Below are positions 1 through 7,375 of a stretch of DNA of 52,859 bases, in pieces. The stretch's first letter is position 1, and every line of letters starts with the position of its first letter. The notes beneath the pieces are model-generated. The model made no database searches and had not been told where the DNA came from. It was given only the letters and a program-made list of their open reading frames with translations. Source of the stretch: Deltaproteobacteria bacterium (lineage in GTDB: Bacteria > Desulfobacterota > Binatia > HRBIN30 > JACQVA1); NCBI GenBank assembly GCA_016210005.1, contig JACQVA010000082.1, forward strand, positions 1 to 52,859, read 5' to 3'. The position numbers and the translations under genes are program-made.

Positions 1-115
1 CATACGAGTCCTCCTTGATGAGAAAACTCCTCGACGCCCCCATTCGATATCGCTCGACTCCGCTCCTTACAGCTCATTCACCCACCCCACCGCAACGAAT
101 CGGACCTACTTCCCG

Positions 116-152
116 TTGCAGAAACGTGACGTTGAATACCCCACTTCTGCAA
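116..152. repeat. Hairpin next to octamer array (copy A)
   Basis: TTGCAGAA at 116-123 is the exact reverse complement of TTCTGCAA at 145-152, giving an 8-bp stem with a 21-base loop. The same module recurs at 819-861, each time immediately left of a plus-oriented octamer array. This points to a repeated unit rather than chance. It could be a terminus, a recombination site or a transcription terminator. There is no T-run. Confidence 0.65.
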
Positions 153-164
153 GGAAACACTGCG

Positions 165-267
165 ATCACGACAGCACGACAACACGAAAGCGGGACGAGG
201 GACCGTGTCGAACCCTTCGCCGATGGACTCCTCGATTCGTGCTTTCGCGCTGTCGTGCTTTCGTGAT
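165..267. mobile_element. Internally deleted GxxExxY cassette A (MITE-like)
   Basis: Both ends begin ATCACGA on the inward-facing strand (165 on plus, 267 on minus) and continue as tandem octamers of the CACGAAAG/CACGACAG type. Between the arrays about 35 bases resemble the start of the GxxExxY gene at 1033-1458. The rest of that gene is absent. At 103 bp this looks like a non-autonomous derivative of the 459-bp cassette at 986-1444. The mobile-element interpretation is inference. The shared ends and shared 5' coding sequence are visible. Confidence 0.55.
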
Positions 268-457
268 TCTCCGCTCCGCATCGCAACGCCCTTCAGGTGC
301 CCGGCTGCGCGTCAGGCGAGTGCTGGTGCATCCCGCCTTGGTGAAACGGGAAATCACCAGCGACCGCTGGGGTCGCTACTCGCGCCAGACCGCAGCCGAG
401 CCTGAACGGCTGGCCGGAGCGATCACCGCTCGGCTAGCGTTGGTTGCATGATCGCCT

Positions 458-664
458 TCACGGGCTGTCCGGCGCCGGGACGCAGTTCACCCTGTCCCCC
501 GTTGGTTTGCACACGAACACCCTTCTTCCCGCCCCGAAGAAGCCCCCGTTGCGCGTTACGTAGAGCGTGGAGCCATCGCCGCTGGTCGCGACGCCGCCGT
601 AGCTGCAGCCGCCCAAGACGGTGAGGCAGCCCATCAGAAGTCCAATCGTGATGATGCGTGTCAT
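458..664 (-). CDS. Small lipoprotein, function unknown
   Basis: A 68-residue protein with a hydrophobic N-terminal segment ending in a lipobox (Leu-Gly-Gly-Cys). After signal peptidase II cleavage this would leave a lipid-anchored peptide of about 50 residues. The mature part is rich in Gly and Thr and carries two further cysteines near the C-terminus that could pair. A purine-rich GGGGGA lies about seven bases before the ATG. It is isolated between repeat elements. I do not recognise a family, so only export and lipidation can be inferred. Confidence 0.65.
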   Translation of the reverse strand: MTRIITIGLLMGCLTVLGGCSYGGVATSGDGSTLYVTRNGGFFGAGRRVFVCKPTGDRVNCVPAPDSP

Positions 665-818
665 CGTTCCGTTCCCCCTTTCGGCTGTCGGTTACCTGAC
701 ATCTCCATCCTGAACCTCCGTCCCCCTCCGCTTGCACCCGGCGGCGCCCGGCCGTAGTTCACGATTCCTTCCTTACAGCGCATCTTCGTAGAGCAATGCA
801 AGGCGCCGGAACCGTGGC

Positions 819-861
819 CCGTTGCAGAAACGCGACGTTGAACACCCAACTTCTGCAACGG
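819..861. repeat. Hairpin next to octamer array (copy B)
   Basis: CCGTTGCAGAA (819-829) and TTCTGCAACGG (851-861) are exact reverse complements, an 11-bp stem. The loop is nearly identical to that of the copy at 116-152. The stem is longer here than in copy A, which has lost the outer three pairs. Compensated or conserved pairing would argue that the structure matters. Confidence 0.7.
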
Positions 862-871
862 AAGCCCTGCG

Positions 872-965
872 ATCACGACACCACGATAGGACGACAACGC
901 GAAAACACGGAGTCATGACCACCAACTCCCCGGTTCGTGCTTTCGAGCTGTCGTGTTTTCGTGAT
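872..965. mobile_element. Internally deleted GxxExxY cassette B (MITE-like)
   Basis: A 94-bp unit with inward-facing octamer arrays at both ends. Read on the minus strand, about 33 bases after the right-hand array align with the start of the GxxExxY gene, with five mismatches (all transitions) and one gap by my count. The sequence then jumps straight into the opposite array. It sits 20 bp from the full cassette, in the same orientation. Confidence 0.55.
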
Positions 966-985
966 GCTCCGGTCCGACGGAGGCG

Positions 986-1444
986 ATCACGACAGCACGA
1001 AAGGTCGACAACACGAAAACTCCCCACAGCCATCACAGCACCACTCGTTTCACAATCAGGGTCGGGGCATTGAAGTTGAGCAGGAGGCCGATGTGGAGAT
1101 GGGTGGCCTTCAGATATGACTTGAGCTGGGCGAAATGGACGTCCTCCAGCGCCTTGACGGCCTTGATCTCCAGAACGATCTCGCCCTCGACGAGCAGATC
1201 CAGTCGATGCAGCCCCACCTCCTCCCCTTCGAACGAGACGCGCACTTCGCGCTGCTGCTCGAAGCGGATGCCTCGGTGCTCGAAGGCAACCACGAGAGCA
1301 TTCTCGTAAACGCTCTCCAGAAAGCCCGGCCCCAAAGCTCTATGAACTGCCACCGCCGCGTCGAGGATTCGTCCCGACAGGGCCTCGAAGTCATGGCCAA
1401 CCGACTTCTCGGTTCGTGCTTTCGAGCTGTCGTGCTTTCGTGAT
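986..1444. mobile_element. GxxExxY cassette bounded by inverted octamer arrays
   Basis: The left end (986-1020, plus) and right end (1411-1444, minus) both start ATCACGA and run inward as imperfect tandem octamers. Nearly all the sequence between them is the GxxExxY reading frame, whose stop codon lies about 12 bases from the left array. All three left ends in this region share GCGATCACGAC. The array-gene-array organisation resembles a minimal insertion sequence. No target-site duplication was identified. Confidence 0.55.
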
Positions 1445-1458
1445 TCTCCCGTCTGCAT
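1033..1458 (-). CDS. GxxExxY family protein (PD-(D/E)XK nuclease fold)
   Basis: A 141-residue protein of the GxxExxY family (TIGR04256/PDDEXK_3). The signature is Gly45-x-x-Glu48-x-x-Tyr51. The candidate nuclease residues are Asp87 (RLDLLV) and Glu97-x-Lys99 (LEIKAV). The biochemical role of the family is not established; the fold implies metal-dependent DNA cleavage. The ATG at 1458 follows AAGGGGG with a five-base spacer. The reading frame extends upstream to 1986, but that part belongs to unrelated remnants. Residues 5 to about 18 are encoded by the octamer array itself. The N-terminus is therefore Arg/Lys/Ser-rich and translated from a repeat, with the conserved domain starting near residue 23. 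Confidence 0.88.
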   Translation of the reverse strand: MQTGESRKHDSSKARTEKSVGHDFEALSGRILDAAVAVHRALGPGFLESVYENALVVAFEHRGIRFEQQREVRVSFEGEEVGLHRLDLLVEGEIVLEIKAVKALEDVHFAQLKSYLKATHLHIGLLLNFNAPTLIVKRVVL

Positions 1459-1527
1459 CGCAACCCCCTTCACGCGCCCGCGAGAATCGCGTTGACTGTC
1501 GCCGCAGCCGCTGGTAGCCGTTGGCGT

Positions 1528-1680
1528 ATGGCACTCAAGGACTTCGCCAAGTACCTTAAGGGCAAGCCGTTGCCCGAGCTCTTGCATCGGGCGCGGAAGG
1601 AGAGCCTGAAGCGCATCCTTGCGCAAGAAGACATCGGCCGGCCGCGCCGGCCGGCGCCGAAGCGAGCCGGGGCTAAGTAG
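1528..1680 (+). pseudogene. Putative antitoxin remnant upstream of truncated vapC
   Basis: A Lys/Arg-rich reading frame of about 50 codons ends in TAG directly abutting the GTG of a truncated PIN-domain toxin. This is the usual spacing of an antitoxin gene. The sequence does not clearly match the common VapB/Phd folds and no good ribosome-binding site was found. It could be the decayed C-terminal part of an antitoxin. The assignment depends mainly on position. Confidence 0.35.
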
Positions 1681-1770
1681 GTGCTCTATATCGACACCTC
1701 GGTATTGCTCGTCTACACCCTGACGCAGGCGCCGTGCCACGGTCATCGTCGGCGCCAGCTTGCCTTGTAG
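1681..1770 (+). pseudogene. Truncated VapC-type PIN toxin
   Basis: The first 16 codons read as a typical PIN-domain start (Tyr-Ile-Asp-Thr-Ser followed by a hydrophobic strand), with the first catalytic Asp at codon 5. From about 1735 the similarity ends and a stop follows at 1770. The other acidic residues of the active site are missing, so the toxin is dead. The break coincides with the end of an HTH-like gene on the other strand. Confidence 0.6.
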
Positions 1771-1986
1771 GTAGCGGGACAGGGAGCTGGGGTGCAGCCG
1801 CTCTCCGCGGGGCGATCGCACCCGCTTCGCCATGCGGGACAGCTTCCGCGTTCGCACTTCCTGGCGGAAGCTCTCCGCCAGATCGACCCGAATGTCCGGG
1901 TCATCCGGGAACTTCTTGATGGGACCCGGATTGGCGCCCCGAGGGTCCGGGTTGCTGTGCGAGCGGCGACTCATCTCAGGCATCAA
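1735..1986 (-). pseudogene. Truncated HTH-like protein
   Basis: Reading leftward from a TTG at 1986 (AGGAGGGG about nine bases upstream) or an ATG at 1983 or 1974, the frame encodes a basic protein. It has a helix-turn-helix-like stretch (SSLSRYLQGKLAP) near residue 70. At about 1735 the frame continues into sequence antisense to the vapC remnant, then into the GxxExxY gene, without a stop. The natural C-terminus has evidently been lost. The family was not identified, and the HTH assignment is tentative. Confidence 0.4.
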
Positions 1987-2474
1987 GGGCGATATCCCCT
2001 CCTGGATCAGCGGCCCAGTCGACGAAAACGGCTGGCATGACAGCAGGTGACGAATGCTGTCTCGAACGCCGCGACAGTTAGTCCAAGCGCGCCGACCGTG
2101 TCAAGGAAAATAATTCCCCTCTCGTGGATGGGGCCGGCGTCTACTCGAAACTACCACAGCGGTGGGTGTTTCGCTCACGCTTCGTATTCGTGCCGCCTGT
2201 ACGAACCTCGCGGCTCACTTTCGTCATCGCGGAATGGCCGGGAGAAACCTTTGCCGGGATCGGCGCTGACGGAGATCAGGGTTGGTTGGGGCAGCCGCGC
2301 GCTGAGCGACCGTCTCCGGAAGTCTTGCCGTGGCGCGCAGATTCGTGTTTGCAGACGGCGCTGCCCCCTTCGCGAACGACTTCGCCGCGGCCCTGCCCTT
2401 GTCGCGCCCGGCCGCCCGGCGTATGAGCCGGTCACCATGAGCCCGCAACACCAACCGGCCGGCGGCTGAAGTTG
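1987..2474. other. Intergenic region, no gene recognised
   Basis: Both strands have open frames because of the high G+C content, but none has a ribosome-binding site plus recognisable protein features. It contains one AT-rich patch (2104-2120) and presumably the promoter of the exporter gene that follows. No clear -35/-10 pair was picked out. Confidence 0.4.
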
Positions 2475-5213
2475 ATGAGTCGCCTGTTCGCCATCCCGCT
2501 TCGGGCCCCGCGCCTGACCTTGGCGGTTATGCTCGCGCTGACGGCGTTCTTCGGCTTCTTCGCCCGCGCCATCCGGGTGGATAGCTCGATGGACGACCTG
2601 CTGCCGGCAAATGATCCGGACAAGCACTACCACGACAGCGTCAAGGCCGACTTCGGCGACGACGAGATCGCCGTCATCGGCGTGTTTGCCGACGACGTGT
2701 TCGCTCCGACTACGCTCGCCAAGATCGACACGCTATCGCAACGCTTGGCTCAGATTGAAGCGGTGCGCGAGGTCGTGAGCCTGACCACCGTCAAGGGCAT
2801 CACCATGAGCGACTCCGGCCTGAGCGCTGGCCGCCTGATGTCACAGCTGCCGCGCACGCCGGCACAGGCGGCCGAGCTGCGCGCTGCGGTGCTGGCCAAC
2901 CCGCTCTACCTCAAGAACATCGTCTCGCCCGACGGGCGCGCCGCCGGCATCACCGTGGTCTTCGAGTCGATGACCGATGAGCTGTTTCTGGCGCGCGGCA
3001 TCGAACCACAAATGCGCGCGCTGCGAGCCGAACTGCCGGGGCCCGAGCAGTTCGCTCTCACCGGTATCCCGACCATCAAAGCGAACGGGGCACGCCTGAT
3101 GGAAAGCGACACGCGCACGTTCACCGCGCTGTCGCTGCTGCTCGTGGTCGTCGTGCTCAGCTTGGCCTTTCGTACTCCGCGCGGCGTGCTCATTCCGCTG
3201 TCGACGGTGATCATCGGCGTGGTCTGGACCAGCGGCCTGATGGTGTTGCTGGGCACCTCGATCAACATGGGCACACTGGTGTTGAACCCCCTACTGATGG
3301 TGATCGGCATCGCTTCGGGAATCCATTTGATCAGCGAGTATTACGCCGAAGCGCAGCCGGGGCGCACCGCGCAAGTAGTCGTCGCCCAGACGATGGCCCG
3401 GGTACGCCTGCCGGTGGCGATTGCGGCCGCGACCACACTGATCGGCTTCGGCACGCTGGTCTTCACCCCGATTCGCGGCGTACGCGAGTTCGGTGCTTAC
3501 AGTGTCTTTGGCATCACGGTGATCGTGCTCGCGGCCTTCACGGTGGTTCCCGCGCTGTTGGTGCTCTTGCCGCTGCCACGCGCAATTCCTGCGCACCGTG
3601 AAGACGATGGCAACCGACTGGCAAGCCTGCTCCGGCGCATCGGCGCCTTCTCTGTGCGACACAGCCGCGCGGTCTTACTGGCCAACGCCATCGTCATCGG
3701 CATCAGCCTGTGGGGAATCGGCCGAATTCGGGTTGAAACCGACTACCTCGGTTTCTTCCACCCGCAGAGCCGGATCCGCACCGACAACGCTTTGATCGCC
3801 GGCCGGCTCGCCGGCACACAGCCGATCTCCGTCGTCATCGACGGCCACGCACCACAGGCAGTTACGCGCCTGGACGTGCTGGCTGCCATGCACGAGCTGC
3901 AGCAGTTCATCGAGCGACAGCCGGGGGTGGACAAGACCATGTCGGTGCTGGACTACCTGGCGCTGGTGCGCCGCGCGCTGCAAGCTGATGCGCTCACCGC
4001 CCTACCCGACTCGCAAAGCGAGGTCGATCAGATCCTGATGTTGGCCGAGGCGGACGACCTCCGGCCGGTGCTGAGTTCGGACGCGTCGCGGGCCAACATC
4101 ATAGTACGCACCAAGTTGTCAGGCTCGGCCGACGTACGTGAGTTCGTCGCGGGCGTGCGGGCGTTTGCCGCGGAGCATTTTCCCGGCCGCATCACCGTCC
4201 GCCCGACCGGCACCGCGGTGTTGCTCAACCAGTCGGCGGACGCGCTGGCGTGGGGCCAAGTCACCGGCTTGTGGCAGGAGCTGGTGGTGCTTTTTGCATT
4301 GCTGGCGTTGATGTTTCTGTCCCTGCGGGTGGGGCTTTTGGCGCTCATCCCGAATATAGTGCCGACGGTTGTCCTGTTCGGGCTGATGGGCTGGAGCGGA
4401 ATCAGCTTGAACATCTCAACCAGCATGATCGCCGCCATCGCCATCGGCGTCGCCATTGACGACACCATCCACTTGCTGAGCGCCTTCAACGAGGCGCTGC
4501 GCCGCACCGGAAGCCAGGAGCAAGCCATCATCGCAGCCATGGGCTCCGCGGGTCAGGCTGCCTTCTTCATCGCACTGGCGTTGTCGGCCGGGTTCTTCAT
4601 CGTCTGCTTGTCTAACTTCCAGCCGGTGATGCACTTCGGCCTGCTCGCCGGTGCCACCATGATCATCGCGCTCGCCGTCGAGCTGTTCTTGACGCCGGCA
4701 CTGCTGACCACGACCAAGATCATCACGCTGTGGGACTTGCTGTTTCTCAAGCTCGGTCCCGAGCCCCAGCGGCAGATCCCGCTGTTCGCCGGCTTGCGTC
4801 CGTTCCAGGCGAAACTGGTTGTGCTTATGGGACACCTAGAGTCCGCCGCGCGCGGCGCCTTCATCACTCGGCGCGGGGAGCTGAAGCCGGAGCTGTACGT
4901 ACTACTCAGCGGCTGTGCCGAGGTTCGCAGCGGAAACGACCGCCGCGTCATCCGTAGCCTTGGCCGCGGCGAGGTCATCGGCGAGATGGGGCTGGTACGC
5001 CAGCGCCCGCGCTCGGCCGACGTGGTAGTAGCCGACGACCTGGAGTACCTCGTCCTCGACCAGCGCTTCTTGCAGCGCTTGCGCCGGCGCTACCCCCGCA
5101 TTGCCGCCACCGTGTTCTTCAACCTCACCCGCATCCTCAGCGATCGGCTCGAAAACACCACCGCCGCCCTGGCGCGCAGGCCGGCCGGCAGCGCCCGCGC
5201 CGGTACGGATTGA
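2475..5213 (+). CDS. RND/MMPL exporter fused to a C-terminal cyclic-nucleotide-binding domain
   Basis: About 912 residues. The N-terminal part is a two-fold RND (MMPL/Patched-like, COG1033) transporter. It has one helix at residues 12-33, a periplasmic loop, and helices from about 218 to 366. A second helix near 397-415 is followed by another loop and a helix bundle from about 600 to 745. From about 770 to 890 there is a Crp-type cNMP-binding domain with a recognisable phosphate-binding cassette (GEMGLV followed by PRSA). RND exporters of this type move lipids or hydrophobic molecules, and hopanoid transporter HpnN is a relative. The fusion suggests cytosolic control by cAMP, c-di-GMP or a lipid-like ligand. 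A TTG precedes the chosen ATG directly. Confidence 0.85.
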   Translation: MSRLFAIPLRAPRLTLAVMLALTAFFGFFARAIRVDSSMDDLLPANDPDKHYHDSVKADFGDDEIAVIGVFADDVFAPTTLAKIDTLSQRLAQIEAVREVVSLTTVKGITMSDSGLSAGRLMSQLPRTPAQAAELRAAVLANPLYLKNIVSPDGRAAGITVVFESMTDELFLARGIEPQMRALRAELPGPEQFALTGIPTIKANGARLMESDTRTFTALSLLLVVVVLSLAFRTPRGVLIPLSTVIIGVVWTSGLMVLLGTSINMGTLVLNPLLMVIGIASGIHLISEYYAEAQPGRTAQVVVAQTMARVRLPVAIAAATTLIGFGTLVFTPIRGVREFGAYSVFGITVIVLAAFTVVPALLVLLPLPRAIPAHREDDGNRLASLLRRIGAFSVRHSRAVLLANAIVIGISLWGIGRIRVETDYLGFFHPQSRIRTDNALIAGRLAGTQPISVVIDGHAPQAVTRLDVLAAMHELQQFIERQPGVDKTMSVLDYLALVRRALQADALTALPDSQSEVDQILMLAEADDLRPVLSSDASRANIIVRTKLSGSADVREFVAGVRAFAAEHFPGRITVRPTGTAVLLNQSADALAWGQVTGLWQELVVLFALLALMFLSLRVGLLALIPNIVPTVVLFGLMGWSGISLNISTSMIAAIAIGVAIDDTIHLLSAFNEALRRTGSQEQAIIAAMGSAGQAAFFIALALSAGFFIVCLSNFQPVMHFGLLAGATMIIALAVELFLTPALLTTTKIITLWDLLFLKLGPEPQRQIPLFAGLRPFQAKLVVLMGHLESAARGAFITRRGELKPELYVLLSGCAEVRSGNDRRVIRSLGRGEVIGEMGLVRQRPRSADVVVADDLEYLVLDQRFLQRLRRRYPRIAATVFFNLTRILSDRLENTTAALARRPAGSARAGTD

Positions 5214-5244
5214 AGCCAGCCGCGCGTTGCATTGCGCCCCAATG

Positions 5245-5258
5245 TGCCATATATGGCA
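5245..5258. promoter_or_regulatory. Perfect 14-bp palindrome upstream of vapBC (operator candidate)
   Basis: TGCCATATATGGCA is its own reverse complement. It ends five bases before the antitoxin ATG. VapB antitoxins with a ribbon-helix-helix fold typically bind such palindromes, with VapC as co-repressor, over their own promoter. The centre is TA-rich and may overlap a -10 element. No Shine-Dalgarno is visible between it and the ATG, so a leaderless or near-leaderless message is possible. Confidence 0.6.
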
Positions 5259-5263
5259 ACCAC

Positions 5264-5500
5264 ATGAACCCTCCGCAGAAGACCACCGTCTATCTCGACG
5301 CCGAGGACTATCAGCGGCTCAAGACCATGGCCCGCCGTCAAGGGCGCAGGCCCGCCGAGTTGGTGCGTGAGGCGGTGGCAGTGTACGCGCGCGGCGGCGG
5401 TACCGCCGTTCCCCGCAGCCTCGGCAGCGGACGCAGCGGCAAGCGCAATCTCAGCGAGCGGGCCGAGCAGCTGCTCAAGGGCATCGGCCGCGCGCGATGA
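5264..5500 (+). CDS. Ribbon-helix-helix antitoxin (VapB-like)
   Basis: A 78-residue protein. Residues 6-12 form the predicted DNA-contacting beta strand (KTTVYLD), followed by two helices of a CopG/Arc-type ribbon-helix-helix. The basic, Gly/Ser-rich C-terminal half would wrap the toxin. The frame is open further upstream, but the ATG at 5264 puts the strand at the expected position and lies just after the palindrome. Its TGA overlaps the toxin ATG (ATGA), so the two are translationally coupled. Confidence 0.78.
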   Translation: MNPPQKTTVYLDAEDYQRLKTMARRQGRRPAELVREAVAVYARGGGTAVPRSLGSGRSGKRNLSERAEQLLKGIGRAR

Positions 5501-5910
5501 TCGTCGCCGATACCGGCGCGGTCCTGGCCCTGCTCGATGCCGACGACCGACACCACGTGACCCTACGGGAGCTGTTCGAGAAGCGGCCGTCGGCGTGGCT
5601 ACTACCGTGGGCGGTTCTGCCGGAGGTGGACTACCTGGCCCACAGCCAGCTGGGAGCGGGGGTCGCCCAAGCCTTCCTCGATGACCTGGCGGCGGGAGCG
5701 TTCATGGTCGAGTGGGGCAATGAAGCCGACCTGGATCGGGCGCAGGAGCTGAACCGGAAATACCGCGCGTTGCAGCTGGGCTTGGTTGACACCGTGGTCA
5801 TGGCGATCGCCGAGCGCCGGCAAGCAGAGGCCATCGCCACTTTGGATCTCCGCCACTTCGGCACGGTGCAGCTCCACCGCCGGTTGAAGCTCCTGCCACG
5901 GGACCTGTAG
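5497..5910 (+). CDS. PIN-domain ribonuclease toxin (VapC-like)
   Basis: A 137-residue PIN domain, the normal family length. The four acidic positions expected for Mg2+-dependent RNA cleavage are present: Asp5, Glu43, Asp98 and Asp117. It therefore looks intact, unlike the broken vapC at 1681. VapC toxins cut tRNA or rRNA and are held inactive by the antitoxin, here encoded by the overlapping upstream gene. The downstream 258 bases up to the RNase D gene contain nothing recognisable. Confidence 0.85.
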   Translation: MIVADTGAVLALLDADDRHHVTLRELFEKRPSAWLLPWAVLPEVDYLAHSQLGAGVAQAFLDDLAAGAFMVEWGNEADLDRAQELNRKYRALQLGLVDTVVMAIAERRQAEAIATLDLRHFGTVQLHRRLKLLPRDL

Positions 5911-6168
5911 GACGGATTGTCGCCAGCCCTTTGCTGCGCGCCGCAATGCCGCTCCGCCCACTACCCACCGCGGCGGGCATCACGCTCCGCGAACAGGTTC
6001 TACTCGTCGCCTCGGCCGCCCCCCGGCGGCGGGCCACCGGACTGACGAATCGCGAGGAACGACACCAGCGCGACGCGCGTCCGGCAAATTCGGCCGAACT
6101 CAGCGCCGGCCACTGGACGGAACGCAACCCGCCGTGTAAGCGTGACCAGTCATCACGGAGACCATGGC

Positions 6169-7374
6169 ATGCCTCGATCCGCACCGACGCGCGAGCGCGC
6201 ATTCGTCTTTATCGAAGAAATCGGCGCGCTGCGCGAGCTGTGCAAGCACCTAGCAGAGAGCGAACGCTTAGGCGTCGACACGGAATTCGTCGGCGAGCGC
6301 ACCTACCTGCCGCAGCTCGAACTCATCCAGGTGGCCACCGAACAGGTGTGCGCCGTGCTCGACTGCCGCTCTCTGGAGCGGCTGGATCCCTTCTTACCGC
6401 TGCTGTTCGATAAGCGCATCGAGAAGGTATTCCACGCCGGCCAGCAGGATCTCGAACTGTTCTTCCTGCTGACGCAGCAGGTACCGGCGCCGTTGTTCGA
6501 CACGCAGGTGGCGGCGGCAATGGTGGGCTATGGGGCGCAACCGGGGTATGCGCCGCTGGTGGAACGGTTGCTCGGCGTAACCGTCGAGAAGACTGAGACC
6601 TTGACCGACTGGACGCGCCGCCCGCTGAGCGCGGCGCAGCTGGCGTACGCCGCCGACGATGTCCGCTACCTGCCGCAGCTCCACGACCAGCTGCGTCAGC
6701 GCCTGCACGAGCTACAGCGCACGGCGTGGGTAAGCGAGGAATTCCGCCGTCTGGAACAGAGCGCCGCGGCCGGCCGGCTGTCGCCCCGCGAGGCCCATCT
6801 GCGCGTGCGCGGACGCGGCGCACTGCGCGGTAAGGCGCTCGCCATTTTGCGCGAATTGGCGGCCTGGCGCGAGGAAGAGGCGCGCCAGCGCAACAAACCG
6901 CGCGGCAGCTTGATGAAGGACGACCTGCTGGTGGAGCTGGCTCGCCGCGCCCCCACGACACCGGCCGCACTGCGCCAATTGCGCGGCTTGTACTCGCGCG
7001 AACTCGAGCGCAGCGGCACCGCCATCGTCGCCGCTGTCGAACGGGCCCTCGCTCTTCCAAAACATGAATGGCCCGAGTCACCTCAACGCCACGGCCACGA
7101 GAGCGCGCCGACGGGCTTGGTCGAGCTGCTGCAAGCGGTGTTGCGCAGCTGCGCCGAGCACGCCCACATCGCACCGACATTGCTGGCGACCACCGGCGAC
7201 CTGGAGCAACTTGCCATCCGCCATGGCACGCCCCCCGCGCTGGAGCTGCCAGTGCTGCAAGGCTGGCGGCGCGAGATCGCCGGCGAGCAGCTGCTACGCC
7301 TGCTCAACGGCCAGGCCACCGTCTGCGTCGAGTCGGAGACGCGCCGGCTGCGGCTCGAGCCCGTGCGCCGCTGA
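6169..7374 (+). CDS. rnd: Ribonuclease D
   Basis: A 401-residue 3'-5' exoribonuclease of the DEDD superfamily, which trims tRNA precursors and other structured RNAs. Exo I is seen at Asp37/Glu39 (VDTEF), exo II in HAGQQDLE, and exo III in YAADDVRYL. An HRDC domain follows from about residue 205. The last 100 residues are typical for long RNase D homologues. The ATG at 6169 is preceded by GGAG eight bases upstream; a GTG at 6142 is possible but lacks a site. Confidence 0.9.
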   Translation: MPRSAPTRERAFVFIEEIGALRELCKHLAESERLGVDTEFVGERTYLPQLELIQVATEQVCAVLDCRSLERLDPFLPLLFDKRIEKVFHAGQQDLELFFLLTQQVPAPLFDTQVAAAMVGYGAQPGYAPLVERLLGVTVEKTETLTDWTRRPLSAAQLAYAADDVRYLPQLHDQLRQRLHELQRTAWVSEEFRRLEQSAAAGRLSPREAHLRVRGRGALRGKALAILRELAAWREEEARQRNKPRGSLMKDDLLVELARRAPTTPAALRQLRGLYSRELERSGTAIVAAVERALALPKHEWPESPQRHGHESAPTGLVELLQAVLRSCAEHAHIAPTLLATTGDLEQLAIRHGTPPALELPVLQGWRREIAGEQLLRLLNGQATVCVESETRRLRLEPVRR

Positions 7375-7375
7375 G

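Larger units (their letters stand above)
64..310. repeat. Copy A of the octamer-array/hairpin repeat
   Basis: This otherwise gene-free stretch holds a composite repeat. From left to right it has a flank also seen near 770, a hairpin (116-152), a plus-oriented octamer array (165-198), a mirror-image array (234-267), and a 40-base flank that also lies upstream of the GxxExxY gene near 1445-1483. On the minus strand the right half matches the ribosome-binding site, start codon and first codons of that gene. The middle of the gene is missing. Nothing else was recognised between 1 and 457. Confidence 0.75.
770..1032. repeat. Copy B of the repeat and the 3' array of the GxxExxY cassette
   Basis: The interval between the lipoprotein and the GxxExxY gene contains no convincing gene. 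It holds a second flank-hairpin-array unit (flank from about 770, hairpin 819-861, arrays 872-911 and 932-965), a short stem (CTCCG/CGGAG, 967-982), and the plus-oriented array at 986-1020 just beyond the GxxExxY stop codon. Confidence 0.7.

Noticed and set aside
165-1444. Reading the octamer arrays as a CRISPR array
   Set aside because: The units are contiguous octamers without spacers, occur in both orientations and have no cas genes nearby.
1033-1986. A single 317-residue fusion of an HTH-like protein with GxxExxY
   Set aside because: The middle is antisense to the vapC/antitoxin remnants. The GxxExxY gene has its own ribosome-binding site and start at 1458. The continuous frame is coincidental.
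2047-2469. Open frames in the gap before the RND exporter
   Set aside because: No ribosome-binding sites, motifs or family resemblance; probably compositional.
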